Shown here piece after piece: positions 25,019-33,170 of a stretch of DNA of 64,000 nt. The position numbers and the translations under genes were made by a program. The notes under the pieces are model-generated. The model had not been told where the DNA came from. It worked only from the letters and a program-made list of their open reading frames with translations, and made no database searches. The stretch is from assembly GCF_947500705.1 (NCBI RefSeq), contig NZ_CANMSY010000002.1, positions 372,001 to 436,000 of the forward strand, given 5' to 3'. Numbering within the stretch: position 1 is the first letter of the stretch; every line of letters begins with the position of its first letter. The stretch is from an uncultured Brachybacterium sp. (lineage in GTDB: Bacteria; Actinomycetota; Actinomycetes; Actinomycetales; Dermabacteraceae).

Positions 25019-25780
25019 TCACACCGCGGGGCGGGCTCCGAAGATCGCGGAGCCGACGCGCACGATGGTGGCGCCTTCCTCGACGGCGATCTCGAGATCA
25101 CCGCTCATCCCCATCGACAGCTGCTCGAGCTCGGGCGCGCCCAGCTGCTCCCGGGTCCGGTCGCGCAGCTCGCGCAGCATCCGCAGCGAGGAGCGCACCT
25201 CGCCGGAGTCGCTGGAATTCGCGCCGATCGTCATCAGGCCGACGGGGCGCAGCACCTCGCTCGCCCGCAGCCGCTCCACGATCGGGGCGATCGCCTCCAC
25301 GGTGGGCGCGAAGCCGCCTTTGGACTCCTCGCCGGATGTGTTGACCTGCACCAGCACCTCGCGCGTCAGGCCTGCCGTCTCGGCGCGGCGCTCGAGGGCG
25401 TCCGCGATGCCCTCGCGGTCCACGCTGTGGATCATCTCCGCGAAGGCCACGACGTCGCGGGCCTTGTTCGTCTGCAGCCGGCCGATGAAGTGGCGCGGCA
25501 CCGTGCTGTCCACCAGCAGCGGATCGGCGTGCTTGGCGATCTCCTGCGCCCGGTTCTCCCCCACCGCGGCCCGTCGGCCCCGCTCGCGCAGCAGCTCCAC
25601 CGCGACGGCGATCTCCGCCGGGGTGCGCGTCTTGGTGGCCAGCAGCACGGTGATCTCGCTGCTGTCGCGGCCCACCTGCTGCGCCGCAGCGTCCAGGCGG
25701 GCGAGGACCTCGTCGAGGCGGGCTGCCATCCGCTCACGGTGCTCGGGGATCAGGGACGTGTCGTCGGCCGGAGGGGTCAT
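25019..25780 (-). CDS. YggS/PLPBP family pyridoxal phosphate homeostasis protein
   Basis: A 253-residue single-domain PLP-binding protein (alanine-racemase-like barrel) without known catalysis; family members keep cellular PLP and amino acid pools balanced. The PLP lysine is about Lys50 in LLATKTRTP. GENRAQEI, HFIGRLQTNK, VNTSGEESKGG and LSMGMSGDLEIAVEEGAT are family motifs. In many actinobacteria the gene sits beside ftsZ and sepF; here it does not, lying next to a tRNA gene. ATG 25780 is chosen within a much longer open frame because GGAGG lies 3 bases before it. Confidence 0.92.
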   Translation of the reverse strand: MTPPADDTSLIPEHRERMAARLDEVLARLDAAAQQVGRDSSEITVLLATKTRTPAEIAVAVELLRERGRRAAVGENRAQEIAKHADPLLVDSTVPRHFIGRLQTNKARDVVAFAEMIHSVDREGIADALERRAETAGLTREVLVQVNTSGEESKGGFAPTVEAIAPIVERLRASEVLRPVGLMTIGANSSDSGEVRSSLRMLRELRDRTREQLGAPELEQLSMGMSGDLEIAVEEGATIVRVGSAIFGARPAV

Positions 25781-25855
25781 GCCTCCATTGTGGCCGACGA
25801 CCCCTGTGGCCGAGAACCGCCCCCGCCTGCGGCGCGGGCCGGGCTTCGCGCCGCT

Positions 25856-25903
25856 GTGCTCCCAGCGGTGCCCCCAGCAATACCCCCAGCAGTGCCCCCA
25901 GCG
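25856..25903. repeat. Four 12-bp tandem repeats ending in the tRNA-Leu acceptor arm
   Basis: Four consecutive units (25856-25867, 25868-25879, 25880-25891, 25892-25903) follow the pattern GTGCCCCCAGCR, with two or fewer changes each. The last unit is the 3' acceptor end of the tRNA at 25893-25966, so the tRNA 3' terminus appears to have been duplicated downstream. Confidence 0.85.
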
Positions 25904-25966
25904 GGACTCGAACCCGCACTGTGCCGATTTTAAGTCGGCCGCCTCTGCCGATTGGGCTATGGGGGC
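25893..25966 (-). tRNA. tRNA-Leu (anticodon UAA) with short variable loop
   Basis: A 74-nt cloverleaf on the minus strand. The acceptor pairs GCCCCCA with TGGGGGC; the D arm has a 3-bp stem GCC/GGC; the anticodon stem GCCGA/TCGGC encloses CTTAAAA, giving anticodon UAA; the variable loop is only 5 nt (ACAGT); the T arm is GCGGG/CCCGC with TTCGAGT. The discriminator is A and CCA is not encoded. A UAA anticodon reads the leucine codon UUA, yet bacterial tRNA-Leu normally has a long class II variable arm, which is absent here. Confidence 0.93.
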
Positions 25967-26013
25967 GAGGAGCGGGCTCGAGATGCCCTGCTGACCCTCA
26001 CAGCGGTTCACCC

Positions 26014-26019
26014 TATGCT
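26014..26019 (+). promoter_or_regulatory. -10 box (TATGCT) for the helicase-associated gene
   Basis: TATGCT lies 10 bases before the ATG at 26030, giving a leaderless or nearly leaderless transcript. It is 48 bases from the divergent tRNA 5' end. Confidence 0.5.
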
Positions 26020-26029
26020 GGAACGCATC

Positions 26030-28189
26030 ATGACCGCTGCGATCCGGTCCCTCGCGGACTCCCTGCGCCGGTTCGGTGACGAACGCCTCGAGGCACTGCT
26101 CGTCGCCCGACCGGATCTCACCTCGCCCCTTCCCCGCGGGATCGGCCCGCTCGCGGCCCGCGCGGCAGGCGCCACCTCCGCCCGGCGCGCCCTGGAGGCG
26201 CTGATCCTGCCGGAGCTGCATCTGGTCGAGGCGCTCGCCGTGCTCGAGGACGGCGCCTCCCCCGCTCAGCTGGCGGCGGCGGTCTCCTCGGATCCGCCCA
26301 CGATCGCTGCGGCGCTGGAACGCCTGATCACCCTCGCCGTGGTCTGGGGCGAGGACGAGCTGCATCTGATCCGCCCGCTGCGGGAGGGGATGCGCACCCC
26401 TGCGGGCCTCGCCGCCACCACTGACGAGGACCCCACCCCGCAGGAGGCGCAGCAGCGGGTGGAACGTGCCCGCGCCGCACATCCGGAGGTCCTGGAGACG
26501 CTCGCCTGGGGACCCAGCACAGTCACCGGTGAGGGACGGCTCGCCGCAGAGCTGCTGACCGCCGGGATCGTGGTGGCCGAGGGGAAGGCCCTGCACCTCC
26601 CCCGCACGGTCCAGCTCGCCCTGCGCGGGGGCCGGCTGCGCCGCACCCATCTCGCGCAGCGTCCGGCCCCGGACGGCCCCGAGCTCACCGAACGGATCCC
26701 CGGCTCCCGCACCGCCCAGGCCGTCGAGCGCGCCTTCGAGGCCCTGCGCCTGCTGGGAACGGTGCGCGGCTTCGACGAGGACCCACCGGGGGTGCTGCGC
26801 CGCGGCGGCCTCCCCCAACGGGACCTGCGCCGCCTGGCGGACCGCGCGGGAGCACCGCTGCTGGACTATGCGACGGTTCTGCAGACCGCCTGGCAGGCCG
26901 GGCTGATCGGCCATGACGGTCAGGAATGGCATCCCACCCAGGACTGGGACGCGCACCGCCAGCTCACCGCGGAGCAGCGCTGGGCGGAGCTGACGCTGGC
27001 CTGGGCGCGCGGTCACCATCTCGCGGCGGTGGTGGGGACCCCGGACTCCTCCGGCACCGGCCGCTCGCTGCTGTCTGATCTCACCCGACGCGACGGGGTG
27101 CGCACCCGGCGCGGCAGCCTGCTGCGGCTGCTGCGCACCTCCCCCGGCGTGGACGCGAGCGAGGAATCCCTGGCCGCGGCGCTCGCATGGGCGTTCCCGC
27201 TGGTCCCCGCCGAGGTGATCCGCGAGGAGACCGCCGCGCTGCTGGTCGAGGGTCGGGCGCTGGGCCTGCTCGACGGCGGCGCGCTGACCGTGCTCGGCCA
27301 CGAGCTGGTCCTCGCCCTGGACGAGGAGATCACCAGCGCCGATGCACGGCTCGCCGCCGTCCTCGCGGCGCAGGCCCCGGCCCCGGTCGCCGAGGTGCTG
27401 CTGGACGCTGATCTGACCGCCGTCATCCCCGGCCGACCCGCCGAGCGGCTGCTGCCGCTGCTGGACTGGACCGAGGTGGTCTCCCGCGGTGGGGCGCTGA
27501 CGCTGCGCTTCACCACCGCCGCCGTGCGTCGGGCGCTCGGGGACGGTCGGGACGCGGAGGCGCTGCTGATCCTGCTGGAGGACGTCTGCCGCACCCCCGT
27601 CCCCCAGGCACTCACCTATCTGCTGCGCGATGAGCAGCGTCGCCACGGCCGGGTGCAGGTCTCCCGGGCCACCACCGTGCTGACCGCGGACGCCGAGGTG
27701 CTCGACCTGCTGCAGTCCGCGCCCGAGGCCGCCCCTCTGGGCCTGCACCGCCTGGCGCCCACCGTCGCCGTCACCCTCTCCGACCCCGGCTTCGCCCTGC
27801 AGATGGCCCGCCAGGCCGGCCTCTCCCCCCAGGCCGTGGGAGCGGACGGCCGCCCGGTCCCCGAGGAGCTGACCCACTCCCTGCGCGGCAGACCGGTCGA
27901 GCCGGACCTGGTGACGATCGACGGTCCGGAGCTGCGGGTGCCCGCTCTCGAGGCGGTGGCCCGGCTCCGCGCCGCGGAGGAGGGGGTCAGCGACCTCTCG
28001 GTCACCGATCGGCTGCTGGAGGCGATCTCCCGGAACGACGAGATCCCCCTCGGGATCGTCGACGGGCGCGGCGGGGTCGTGGTGAAGCACGCCCAGCCGC
28101 TCTCCCTCGAAGGAGGCCGCCTGCGCGCCCGGGAGGTCGGCCGCGACGAGGAGTTCACGGTGCTCGTGCACCGGGTGACGCTGAGCTGA
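26030..28189 (+). CDS. Helicase-associated domain protein (XPB-partner type)
   Basis: A 719-residue cytosolic protein of the actinobacterial helicase-associated family, commonly encoded near an XPB-like helicase. An N-terminal winged-helix-like region (SLADSLRRFGDERLEALLVARPDL) precedes several helical or wHTH segments. The C-terminal part (about 550-719) contains GRVQVSRATTVLTADAEVLD and LPGVTVAVTLSD-like elements typical of the helicase C-terminal-like domain. No Walker motifs are seen. The XPB-like helicase gene lies 3.2 kb downstream on the same strand, separated by gnd. ATG 26030 is chosen for its -10 box; an in-frame ATG at 26015 overlaps that box. Confidence 0.82.
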   Translation: MTAAIRSLADSLRRFGDERLEALLVARPDLTSPLPRGIGPLAARAAGATSARRALEALILPELHLVEALAVLEDGASPAQLAAAVSSDPPTIAAALERLITLAVVWGEDELHLIRPLREGMRTPAGLAATTDEDPTPQEAQQRVERARAAHPEVLETLAWGPSTVTGEGRLAAELLTAGIVVAEGKALHLPRTVQLALRGGRLRRTHLAQRPAPDGPELTERIPGSRTAQAVERAFEALRLLGTVRGFDEDPPGVLRRGGLPQRDLRRLADRAGAPLLDYATVLQTAWQAGLIGHDGQEWHPTQDWDAHRQLTAEQRWAELTLAWARGHHLAAVVGTPDSSGTGRSLLSDLTRRDGVRTRRGSLLRLLRTSPGVDASEESLAAALAWAFPLVPAEVIREETAALLVEGRALGLLDGGALTVLGHELVLALDEEITSADARLAAVLAAQAPAPVAEVLLDADLTAVIPGRPAERLLPLLDWTEVVSRGGALTLRFTTAAVRRALGDGRDAEALLILLEDVCRTPVPQALTYLLRDEQRRHGRVQVSRATTVLTADAEVLDLLQSAPEAAPLGLHRLAPTVAVTLSDPGFALQMARQAGLSPQAVGADGRPVPEELTHSLRGRPVEPDLVTIDGPELRVPALEAVARLRAAEEGVSDLSVTDRLLEAISRNDEIPLGIVDGRGGVVVKHAQPLSLEGGRLRAREVGRDEEFTVLVHRVTLS

Positions 28190-28218
28190 AGGGCTGAGCT
28201 GAAACGCTGAGCTGAAAG
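28180..28218. repeat. Three 13-bp tandem repeats across a stop codon
   Basis: Units at 28180-28192, 28193-28205 and 28206-28218 share GCTGAGCTGAA. The first unit contains the TGA of the helicase-associated gene (28187-28189), so the last codons and stop are repeated out into the spacer. Confidence 0.88.
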
Positions 28219-28279
28219 GTGCGAGCCACCAGGCACCATGGGGAGTCCTCCCCATGGCGGGACCTCCCCCTGCACGCGG

Positions 28280-28285
28280 TACTAT
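28280..28285 (+). promoter_or_regulatory. -10 box (TACTAT) for the small membrane protein gene
   Basis: TACTAT lies about 93 bases before the ATG at 28378 and implies an untranslated leader of about 85 bases. Confidence 0.4.
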
Positions 28286-28377
28286 TCCGAGCGCCAGGAC
28301 CGGACGTACGAGAACACCCGACCTGGGGCCCGGCACGTCACCGCCGGGGAATGATCATCAGGAAGAAGGGGATTCCC

Positions 28378-28653
28378 ATGACCGCACCCAACTCGGGCTA
28401 CGACGTCGAGAAGATCAAGAAGAGCGCGCTCATCGCCACCATCGTCGGCTTCATCTGCGGCGGTGCCATTCCGGGCGTGCTCGGCCTGCTCGGCTACCTC
28501 AAGGCGGACCAGGAACCGGCCACCGCGAAGAAGTTCACCAAGTGGGCGTGGATCGCGTTCATCATCATGTGGATCCTCGCGATCATTTTCATCGTGATCT
28601 ACGTGGTGTTCATCGTCTCCATGGTGAGCTCCGGCGAGATGTCCACCTACTGA
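28378..28653 (+). CDS. Small two-helix membrane protein, unknown function
   Basis: A 91-residue protein with a short polar N terminus and two membrane helices (about 15-40, SALIATIVGFICGGAIPGVL, and about 58-85, WIAFIIMWILAIIFIVIYVV) joined by a basic loop. The helix-loop-helix layout recalls DUF4190-type small proteins, but the match is by general features only. ATG 28378 has GAAGGGGA upstream; an in-frame ATG at 28351 would add nine basic residues. A strong terminator follows at 28691-28724, so it is a single-gene unit. Confidence 0.7.
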   Translation: MTAPNSGYDVEKIKKSALIATIVGFICGGAIPGVLGLLGYLKADQEPATAKKFTKWAWIAFIIMWILAIIFIVIYVVFIVSMVSSGEMSTY

Positions 28654-28690
28654 CGCGCCGCAGAGCGCTCTGCCCCACGACCGCTCGGCA

Positions 28691-28724
28691 CGAAGGCCCC
28701 GGACCTGCTGGTCCGGGGCCTTCG
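28691..28724 (+). terminator. Terminator after the small membrane protein gene
   Basis: A perfect 15-bp stem (28691-28705 with 28710-28724) with loop TGCT, 38 bases past the stop codon. Confidence 0.75.
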
Positions 28725-28733
28725 TCATGCTCA

Positions 28734-28765
28734 GGGGCGGGGCGCCGTCACCGGCGTCCCGCCCC
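28734..28765 (-). terminator. Terminator after gnd
   Basis: A 14-bp GC-rich stem (28734-28747 with 28752-28765, one G:U pair) with a 4-base loop, 36 bases past the gnd stop on the minus strand. It lies back to back with the plus-strand terminator at 28691-28724. Confidence 0.65.
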
Positions 28766-28771
28766 CCATGC

Positions 28772-28810
28772 ATCAGTCCTGCATCAGATCCTGGAGCGGA
28801 TCAGTCCTGC
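28772..28810. repeat. 11-bp direct repeat at the gnd stop codon
   Basis: ATCAGTCCTGC occurs at 28772-28782 and 28800-28810; the second copy contains the gnd stop codon (28801-28803). Confidence 0.7.
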
Positions 28811-30261
28811 TTGGTCTCGCGACGGTCCTCGGACCACTCCACGTGGAAGGTGCCCTCGGCGTCGACGCGCTGGTAGGTGTGCGCACCGAAGTAGTCGCGC
28901 TGTGCCTGGACCAGGGCGGCCGGCAGGCGCTCCGCGCGCACCGCGTCGTAGTACGACAGGGTCGAGGAGAACACCGGCACCGGGTAGCCGGCCGAGGCCG
29001 CGAAGGCCACGATGCGGCGCCACGCCGGGATGCACTTGGCGATCTCGGTGCTGAAGTACTCGTCGGCCAGCAGCAGCGGGAGCTTCGCGTCGCGCTCGTA
29101 CGCCTCGGTGATGCGGTTGAGGAAGCGGGCGCGGATGATGCAGCCGCCGCGCCAGATCCGGGCCATCGCGCCCAGGTCGATGTCCCAGCCGAACTCCTCC
29201 GCACCGGCGGCGATCTCGTCGAAGCCCTGCGAGTAGGAGACCAGCTTCGCGGCGTAGAGCGCCTTCTGCAGGTCGTCGATGAACTGGGCAGGATCGGCGA
29301 TCTCGAGGGTCTGCGCCTCGGCGGACAGCACCTTGCGGCCGGCCTCGCGCTGCGGCGTGGAGCTGGAGACGGAGCGGGCGAAGGTCGCCTCGGCGATGCC
29401 GGTGACCGGGACGCCGAGGTCCAGGGCCGTCTGCACGGTCCAGGCGCCGGTGCCCTTCTGGGCGGCGCGGTCGAGGATGACATCCACGAACGGCTTGCCG
29501 GAGGCGGCGTCCGTGTGATGGAGCACCTCGGCGGTGATCTCGATGAGGAAGGACTCCAGGTCGCCCTGGTTCCACTCGGCGAAGACATCACCGATCTCGG
29601 AGGCGCCCTTGCCGAGGGCCTTGGACATGAGGTCGTAGGCCTCGGAGATGACCTGCATGTCGGCGTACTCGATGCCGTTGTGGACCATCTTCACGAAGTG
29701 GCCGGCGCCGTCGGCACCGACGTGGGTGCAGCACGGCGCACCGTCGACATGTGCGGAGATCTTCTCGAACATGGGGCCGAGGCGGTCGTAGGATTCCTTG
29801 GTGCCGCCGGGCATGATCGAGGGGCCGTTCAGGGCGCCCTCCTCGCCACCGGAGACGCCGGTGCCCACGAAGTGCAGGCCCTTCTCGCGCAGTGCGGCCT
29901 CGCGGCGGCGGGTGTCGCCGAACAGGGCGTTGCCGGCGTCGACGATGATGTCGCCCGGCTCCATCAGCGAGGCGAGCTCGTCGATCACGGCGTCGGTGGG
30001 CTTGCCGGCCTTGACCATGATCAGGGCGACGCGCGGCTTCTGCAGGGAGGCGACGAAGTCCGCCATGGACTCCGAGGGGTAGAACTCGCCGTCGGTGCCG
30101 TGAGCATCGATGACGTGCTCGGTCTTGCCGACGCTGCGGTTGTGGAGGGCGACCTTGTAACCGTTGCGGGCGAAGTTGCGCGCCAGGTTGGAGCCCATCA
30201 CCGCCATTCCGGTGACGCCGATGTCTGCCACATCGGCGGGGGACGGAGCGAAGCTAGCCAT
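28801..30261 (-). CDS. gnd: 6-phosphogluconate dehydrogenase, decarboxylating
   Basis: A 486-residue cytosolic enzyme of the long (GndA-type) family that oxidises 6-phosphogluconate to ribulose 5-phosphate and CO2, producing NADPH in the pentose phosphate pathway. A Rossmann domain starts IGVTGMAVMGSNLARN, with HNRS following the second strand as in NADP-preferring enzymes. VGTGVSGGEEGALNGPSIMPGG is the substrate-binding segment, and KMVHNGIEYADMQ carries the catalytic Lys. The C-terminal helical domain and tail are complete. The ATG at 30261 follows GAGGAGAA. It is transcribed alone from a TAAGAT -10 box at 30354-30359. Confidence 0.97.
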   Translation of the reverse strand: MASFAPSPADVADIGVTGMAVMGSNLARNFARNGYKVALHNRSVGKTEHVIDAHGTDGEFYPSESMADFVASLQKPRVALIMVKAGKPTDAVIDELASLMEPGDIIVDAGNALFGDTRRREAALREKGLHFVGTGVSGGEEGALNGPSIMPGGTKESYDRLGPMFEKISAHVDGAPCCTHVGADGAGHFVKMVHNGIEYADMQVISEAYDLMSKALGKGASEIGDVFAEWNQGDLESFLIEITAEVLHHTDAASGKPFVDVILDRAAQKGTGAWTVQTALDLGVPVTGIAEATFARSVSSSTPQREAGRKVLSAEAQTLEIADPAQFIDDLQKALYAAKLVSYSQGFDEIAAGAEEFGWDIDLGAMARIWRGGCIIRARFLNRITEAYERDAKLPLLLADEYFSTEIAKCIPAWRRIVAFAASAGYPVPVFSSTLSYYDAVRAERLPAALVQAQRDYFGAHTYQRVDAEGTFHVEWSEDRRETKQD

Positions 30262-30353
30262 GGGTTCTCCTCATGTCGGGTGCTGTCGAGCCGGGCTGGA
30301 CCTCGCAGCCGAACAGACGTCGGCGGGTCGGGCGTCCCGGTCCATCGGGCCCC

Positions 30354-30359
30354 ATCTTA
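30354..30359 (-). promoter_or_regulatory. -10 box (TAAGAT) for gnd
   Basis: TAAGAT on the minus strand, about 93 bases before the gnd ATG. The rest of the 238-base divergent spacer (30262-30499) holds GC-rich short inverted repeats but no obvious regulatory element. Confidence 0.4.
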
Positions 30360-30499
30360 GGGATGTTGGGCCCGAGGTGCTCGGGAGTGCCAGGGCTTGC
30401 CGTGATCCCGGCGCCTGCCGGGGATCGAACCCAGCCGGCGCCCCGTACCGTGATCCCCGCACGCCACCGCCCTCACCGGCCCGACAGAGAGCCCTCCCG

Positions 30500-31258
30500 A
30501 TGACCGACCCGTCGCCCCACTTTGCACCACCCTCCCGCAGCCCCCACCACGGCGGTGCGCCGGCTCCGGGGACGGACCTCGCCGCGGATCTCGGGGCGGG
30601 GCTGCGCTTCGCCGGCACGGCGCTGCTGCGCAATCCGGTGGCCTATCTGGTCGTGGGATTCATCTACTGCGCGATCTACGCCGTGATCGTCATCGGCGGG
30701 ATGATCGGTGGCTTCGCGGCGATGTTCTCGCGCACCGACCAGTGGACTGCGGACTACATCCCGGTCGCCGAGCTGCTCCTGTTCTTGGCGATCATGGTCG
30801 GTGCGCTGCTGCTCGCGATCCCGTTCAGCCTGATGTGGCAGTCAGCGTCGGGCCGCGCTGCGGAGATCGTCCTCCAGGGTGGTCGGCCCACCGTCTCGCA
30901 GGCGCTCGTGGGGCCCTGGCGCATCATCCTCACCTCGCTGCTGTACAGCCTGATCGTGATGGTGGGGATGCTCCTGTTCTACGTGCCCGGCCTCATCGCC
31001 GCGGTGCTGTTCATGTTCGCGATCCCGGCGTCGGCCCGCGGCGCCGCCCCGATCGCCGCGCTCAAGGAGAGCTTTGCCCTGGTGCGCGCGAACCTCGGCA
31101 CCGCGATCGTGGCGTATCTGGTGCTCTCGGTGATCCTCTCGGTCGGCGCCATGGTCGTGGTGGGCATCCTGGTGATGACCCCGTTCATCGTGCTCTTCGA
31201 GCTCGGCATGTACGAGCGGCTGCGGGGGCGCGAGCTGCCGGAGCCGGCCCGGGCCTGA
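30500..31258 (+). CDS. Multi-helix membrane protein, unknown function
   Basis: A 252-residue integral membrane protein. After a Pro/His-rich cytosolic tail (about 1-30) there are about five to six helices, including YLVVGFIYCAIYAVIVIGG, LLLFLAIMVGALLLAIPFSL and VVVGILVMTPFIVLFELGMY. ALKESFALVRANLGTAIVAYL recalls glycerophosphoryl-diester-like membrane-domain (GlpQ/YrpD-type) and DUF975-like proteins, in which a conserved -KESF-L segment precedes a helix; the assignment is tentative. ATG 30500 has CCTCCCG before it, not a good ribosome-binding site. The stop lies inside a CCTGAGC tandem repeat. Confidence 0.75.
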   Translation: MTDPSPHFAPPSRSPHHGGAPAPGTDLAADLGAGLRFAGTALLRNPVAYLVVGFIYCAIYAVIVIGGMIGGFAAMFSRTDQWTADYIPVAELLLFLAIMVGALLLAIPFSLMWQSASGRAAEIVLQGGRPTVSQALVGPWRIILTSLLYSLIVMVGMLLFYVPGLIAAVLFMFAIPASARGAAPIAALKESFALVRANLGTAIVAYLVLSVILSVGAMVVVGILVMTPFIVLFELGMYERLRGRELPEPARA

Positions 31259-31281
31259 GCCCTGAGCCCTGAGCCCTGAGC
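31254..31281. repeat. Four 7-bp tandem repeats (CCTGAGC) across a stop codon
   Basis: Four perfect CCTGAGC units. The first contains the TGA (31256-31258) of the preceding membrane protein gene. Confidence 0.9.
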
Positions 31282-31381
31282 CCGTTCCACCTCCGTCGAT
31301 CGCCGTCTTCTCGTGCCCGGTGCGCATCCGCGGGTGACGGGGAACGCGCTCGTCGAGCCCGCCGCTGCCTGAGCGGGGACG

Positions 31382-31387
31382 TAGCCT
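31382..31387 (+). promoter_or_regulatory. Leaderless -10 box (TAGCCT) for the XPB-like helicase
   Basis: TAGCCT is followed by GAGGGG and then the ATG at 31394: a 6-base gap. The GAGGGG could also act as a ribosome-binding site if transcription starts upstream. Confidence 0.5.
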
Positions 31388-31393
31388 GAGGGG

Positions 31394-33049
31394 ATGACCG
31401 ACGGCCCCCTCATCGTCCAGAGCGACAAGTCCCTCCTGCTCGAGGTCGACCATCCCCGGGCGCAGACCGCCCGGATCGCGATCGCCGCCTTCGCGGAGCT
31501 CGAGCGCGCGCCGGAGCATGTGCACACCTACCGGATCACCGACCTGGGGCTGTGGAATGCGCGCGCCGCCGGGTATGACGCCGAGTCGGTGGTCGCCGCG
31601 CTCGTGGACCACTCCCGTTATCCGGTCCCGCATGCGCTGCTGATCGAAGTGGCGGACACGATGGACCGCTACGGCAGGCTCCGGCTCCGCTCGGATCCGG
31701 TCCATGGGCTGGTGCTGCACGCCCTGGATCAGGCGGTGCTCGAAGAGGTCTCGCGGACCAAGCGGATCCAGGGCATGCTCGGTGCCCGCCTCGACGAGAC
31801 CACGATCGTGGTCCACCCCTCCGAGCGGGGCGCTCTCAAGCAGGCGCTGCTGAAGCTGGGCTGGCCGGCCGAGGATCATGCCGGGTACGTCGACGGCGAG
31901 GCCCACCCGATCTCCCTGCGGGAGGAGGACTGGCAGCTGCGCCCCTACCAGGAGGAGGCGGTGGACGGCTTCCGCCATGGCGGCAGCGGCGTGGTGGTGC
32001 TGCCCTGCGGCGCCGGAAAGACCCTCGTCGGCGCCGGGGCGATGGCCTCCATGCAGCGCACCACGCTGATCCTGGTGACCTCGACGGTCTCGGCCCGGCA
32101 GTGGAAGGACGAGCTGCTGCGCCGCACCACGCTGACCGAGGAGGAGATCGGTGAGTACTCGGGCGCTTCCAAGGAGGTGCGCCCGGTGACGATCGCGACC
32201 TACCAGGTGCTCACCCTGAAGCGGAAGGGCGTCCACCCGCATCTGGAGCTGATGAGCGCCCGTGACTGGGGCCTGATCATCTACGACGAGGTCCATCTGC
32301 TGCCGGCCCCGGTGTTCCGGATGACCGCCGACCTGCAGGCTCGGCGCCGTCTGGGGCTCACCGCGACGCTCGTGCGCGAGGACGGCCGCGAGGGAGAGGT
32401 GTTCTCTCTGATCGGCCCCAAGCGCTATGACGCCCCCTGGAAGGACATCGAGTCCCAGGGCTACATCGCCCCTGCGGACTGCACCGAGGTGCGGGTGACC
32501 ATGCCGGCCGCGGACAGGATGGCCTACGCGATGGCCGAGGCCGCGGACCGGCCCCGGCTCAGCGCCGCGCACGGCGCGAAGATCCAGGTGGTGGAGCGCC
32601 TCGCCTCCCGCCACCCGGGCGAGCCGATGCTCGTGATCGGGCAGTTCATCGACCAGCTCGAGGAGATCGCCGAACGCCTGGGCGCCGACCTGATCACCGG
32701 CCAGACCCCGGTCAAGCGCCGCCAGGAGCTGTTCACTGCTTTCCGCGCCGGTGAGATCGACCGTCTGGTCGTCTCGAAGGTCGCGAACTTCTCGATCGAC
32801 CTGCCGGAGGCGTCTGTCGCGGTCCAGGTCTCCGGCGCCTTCGGCTCCCGCCAGGAGGAGGCGCAGCGGCTGGGCCGGCTGCTCCGCCCGAAGGTGGACG
32901 GCCGCACCGCCCACTTCTACACCGTGGTCATGCGCGACACCCAGGACCAGGACTACGCCGCGCACCGTCAGCGGTTCCTCGCCGAGCAGGGCTATGCCTA
33001 CACGATCATGGACGCCGACGAGCTCGAGGCCGCGGCGGACGCGGACTGA
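31394..33049 (+). CDS. XPB-like DNA repair helicase (SF2, DEVH type)
   Basis: A 551-residue ATP-dependent helicase of the bacterial XPB family. An N-terminal damage-recognition-like domain (about 1-170) contains YRITDLGLWNARAAGYD. Motif I is PCGAGKT (206-210 GAGKT), motif Ia LVTSTVSARQWKDEL, motif II DEVH (298-301) and motif III TATLVREDGREGE, which includes the RED motif of XPB. Motifs V and VI are seen in SKVANFSIDLPEA and QEEAQRLGRLLRPK. Bacterial XPB proteins unwind DNA 3' to 5' and are thought to act in repair or transcription. The helicase-associated protein at 26030-28189 is its probable partner. Confidence 0.95.
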   Translation: MTDGPLIVQSDKSLLLEVDHPRAQTARIAIAAFAELERAPEHVHTYRITDLGLWNARAAGYDAESVVAALVDHSRYPVPHALLIEVADTMDRYGRLRLRSDPVHGLVLHALDQAVLEEVSRTKRIQGMLGARLDETTIVVHPSERGALKQALLKLGWPAEDHAGYVDGEAHPISLREEDWQLRPYQEEAVDGFRHGGSGVVVLPCGAGKTLVGAGAMASMQRTTLILVTSTVSARQWKDELLRRTTLTEEEIGEYSGASKEVRPVTIATYQVLTLKRKGVHPHLELMSARDWGLIIYDEVHLLPAPVFRMTADLQARRRLGLTATLVREDGREGEVFSLIGPKRYDAPWKDIESQGYIAPADCTEVRVTMPAADRMAYAMAEAADRPRLSAAHGAKIQVVERLASRHPGEPMLVIGQFIDQLEEIAERLGADLITGQTPVKRRQELFTAFRAGEIDRLVVSKVANFSIDLPEASVAVQVSGAFGSRQEEAQRLGRLLRPKVDGRTAHFYTVVMRDTQDQDYAAHRQRFLAEQGYAYTIMDADELEAAADAD

Positions 33050-33111
33050 TCGGGCTCGGTTCCGGGGCCCGACGCACCGGCGCTGTCCGCTGATCTGGGC
33101 GCGAGGCTGGC

Positions 33112-33117
33112 TAGAGT
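33112..33117 (+). promoter_or_regulatory. -10 box (TAGAGT) for the LapA-domain gene
   Basis: TAGAGT lies 53 bases before the ATG at 33171, which has its own AGGAG ribosome-binding site, so this transcript probably has a leader of about 47 bases. Confidence 0.4.
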
Positions 33118-33170
33118 GGGCGACGCACCCCATCCGCCGACGTCCGTCGGCCCTCCCTCAGGAGATCGAC

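Noticed and set aside
25856-25966. An integrated element using the tRNA-Leu gene as attachment site.
   Set aside because: No integrase, excisionase or distal copy of the tRNA 3' end is present; the repeats are immediately adjacent 12-bp units.
25781-28336. N-terminal extension of the YggS frame to more than 1100 codons.
   Set aside because: The extension runs antisense through the helicase-associated gene and the tRNA; the YggS start at 25780 has its own GGAGG and matches the family length.
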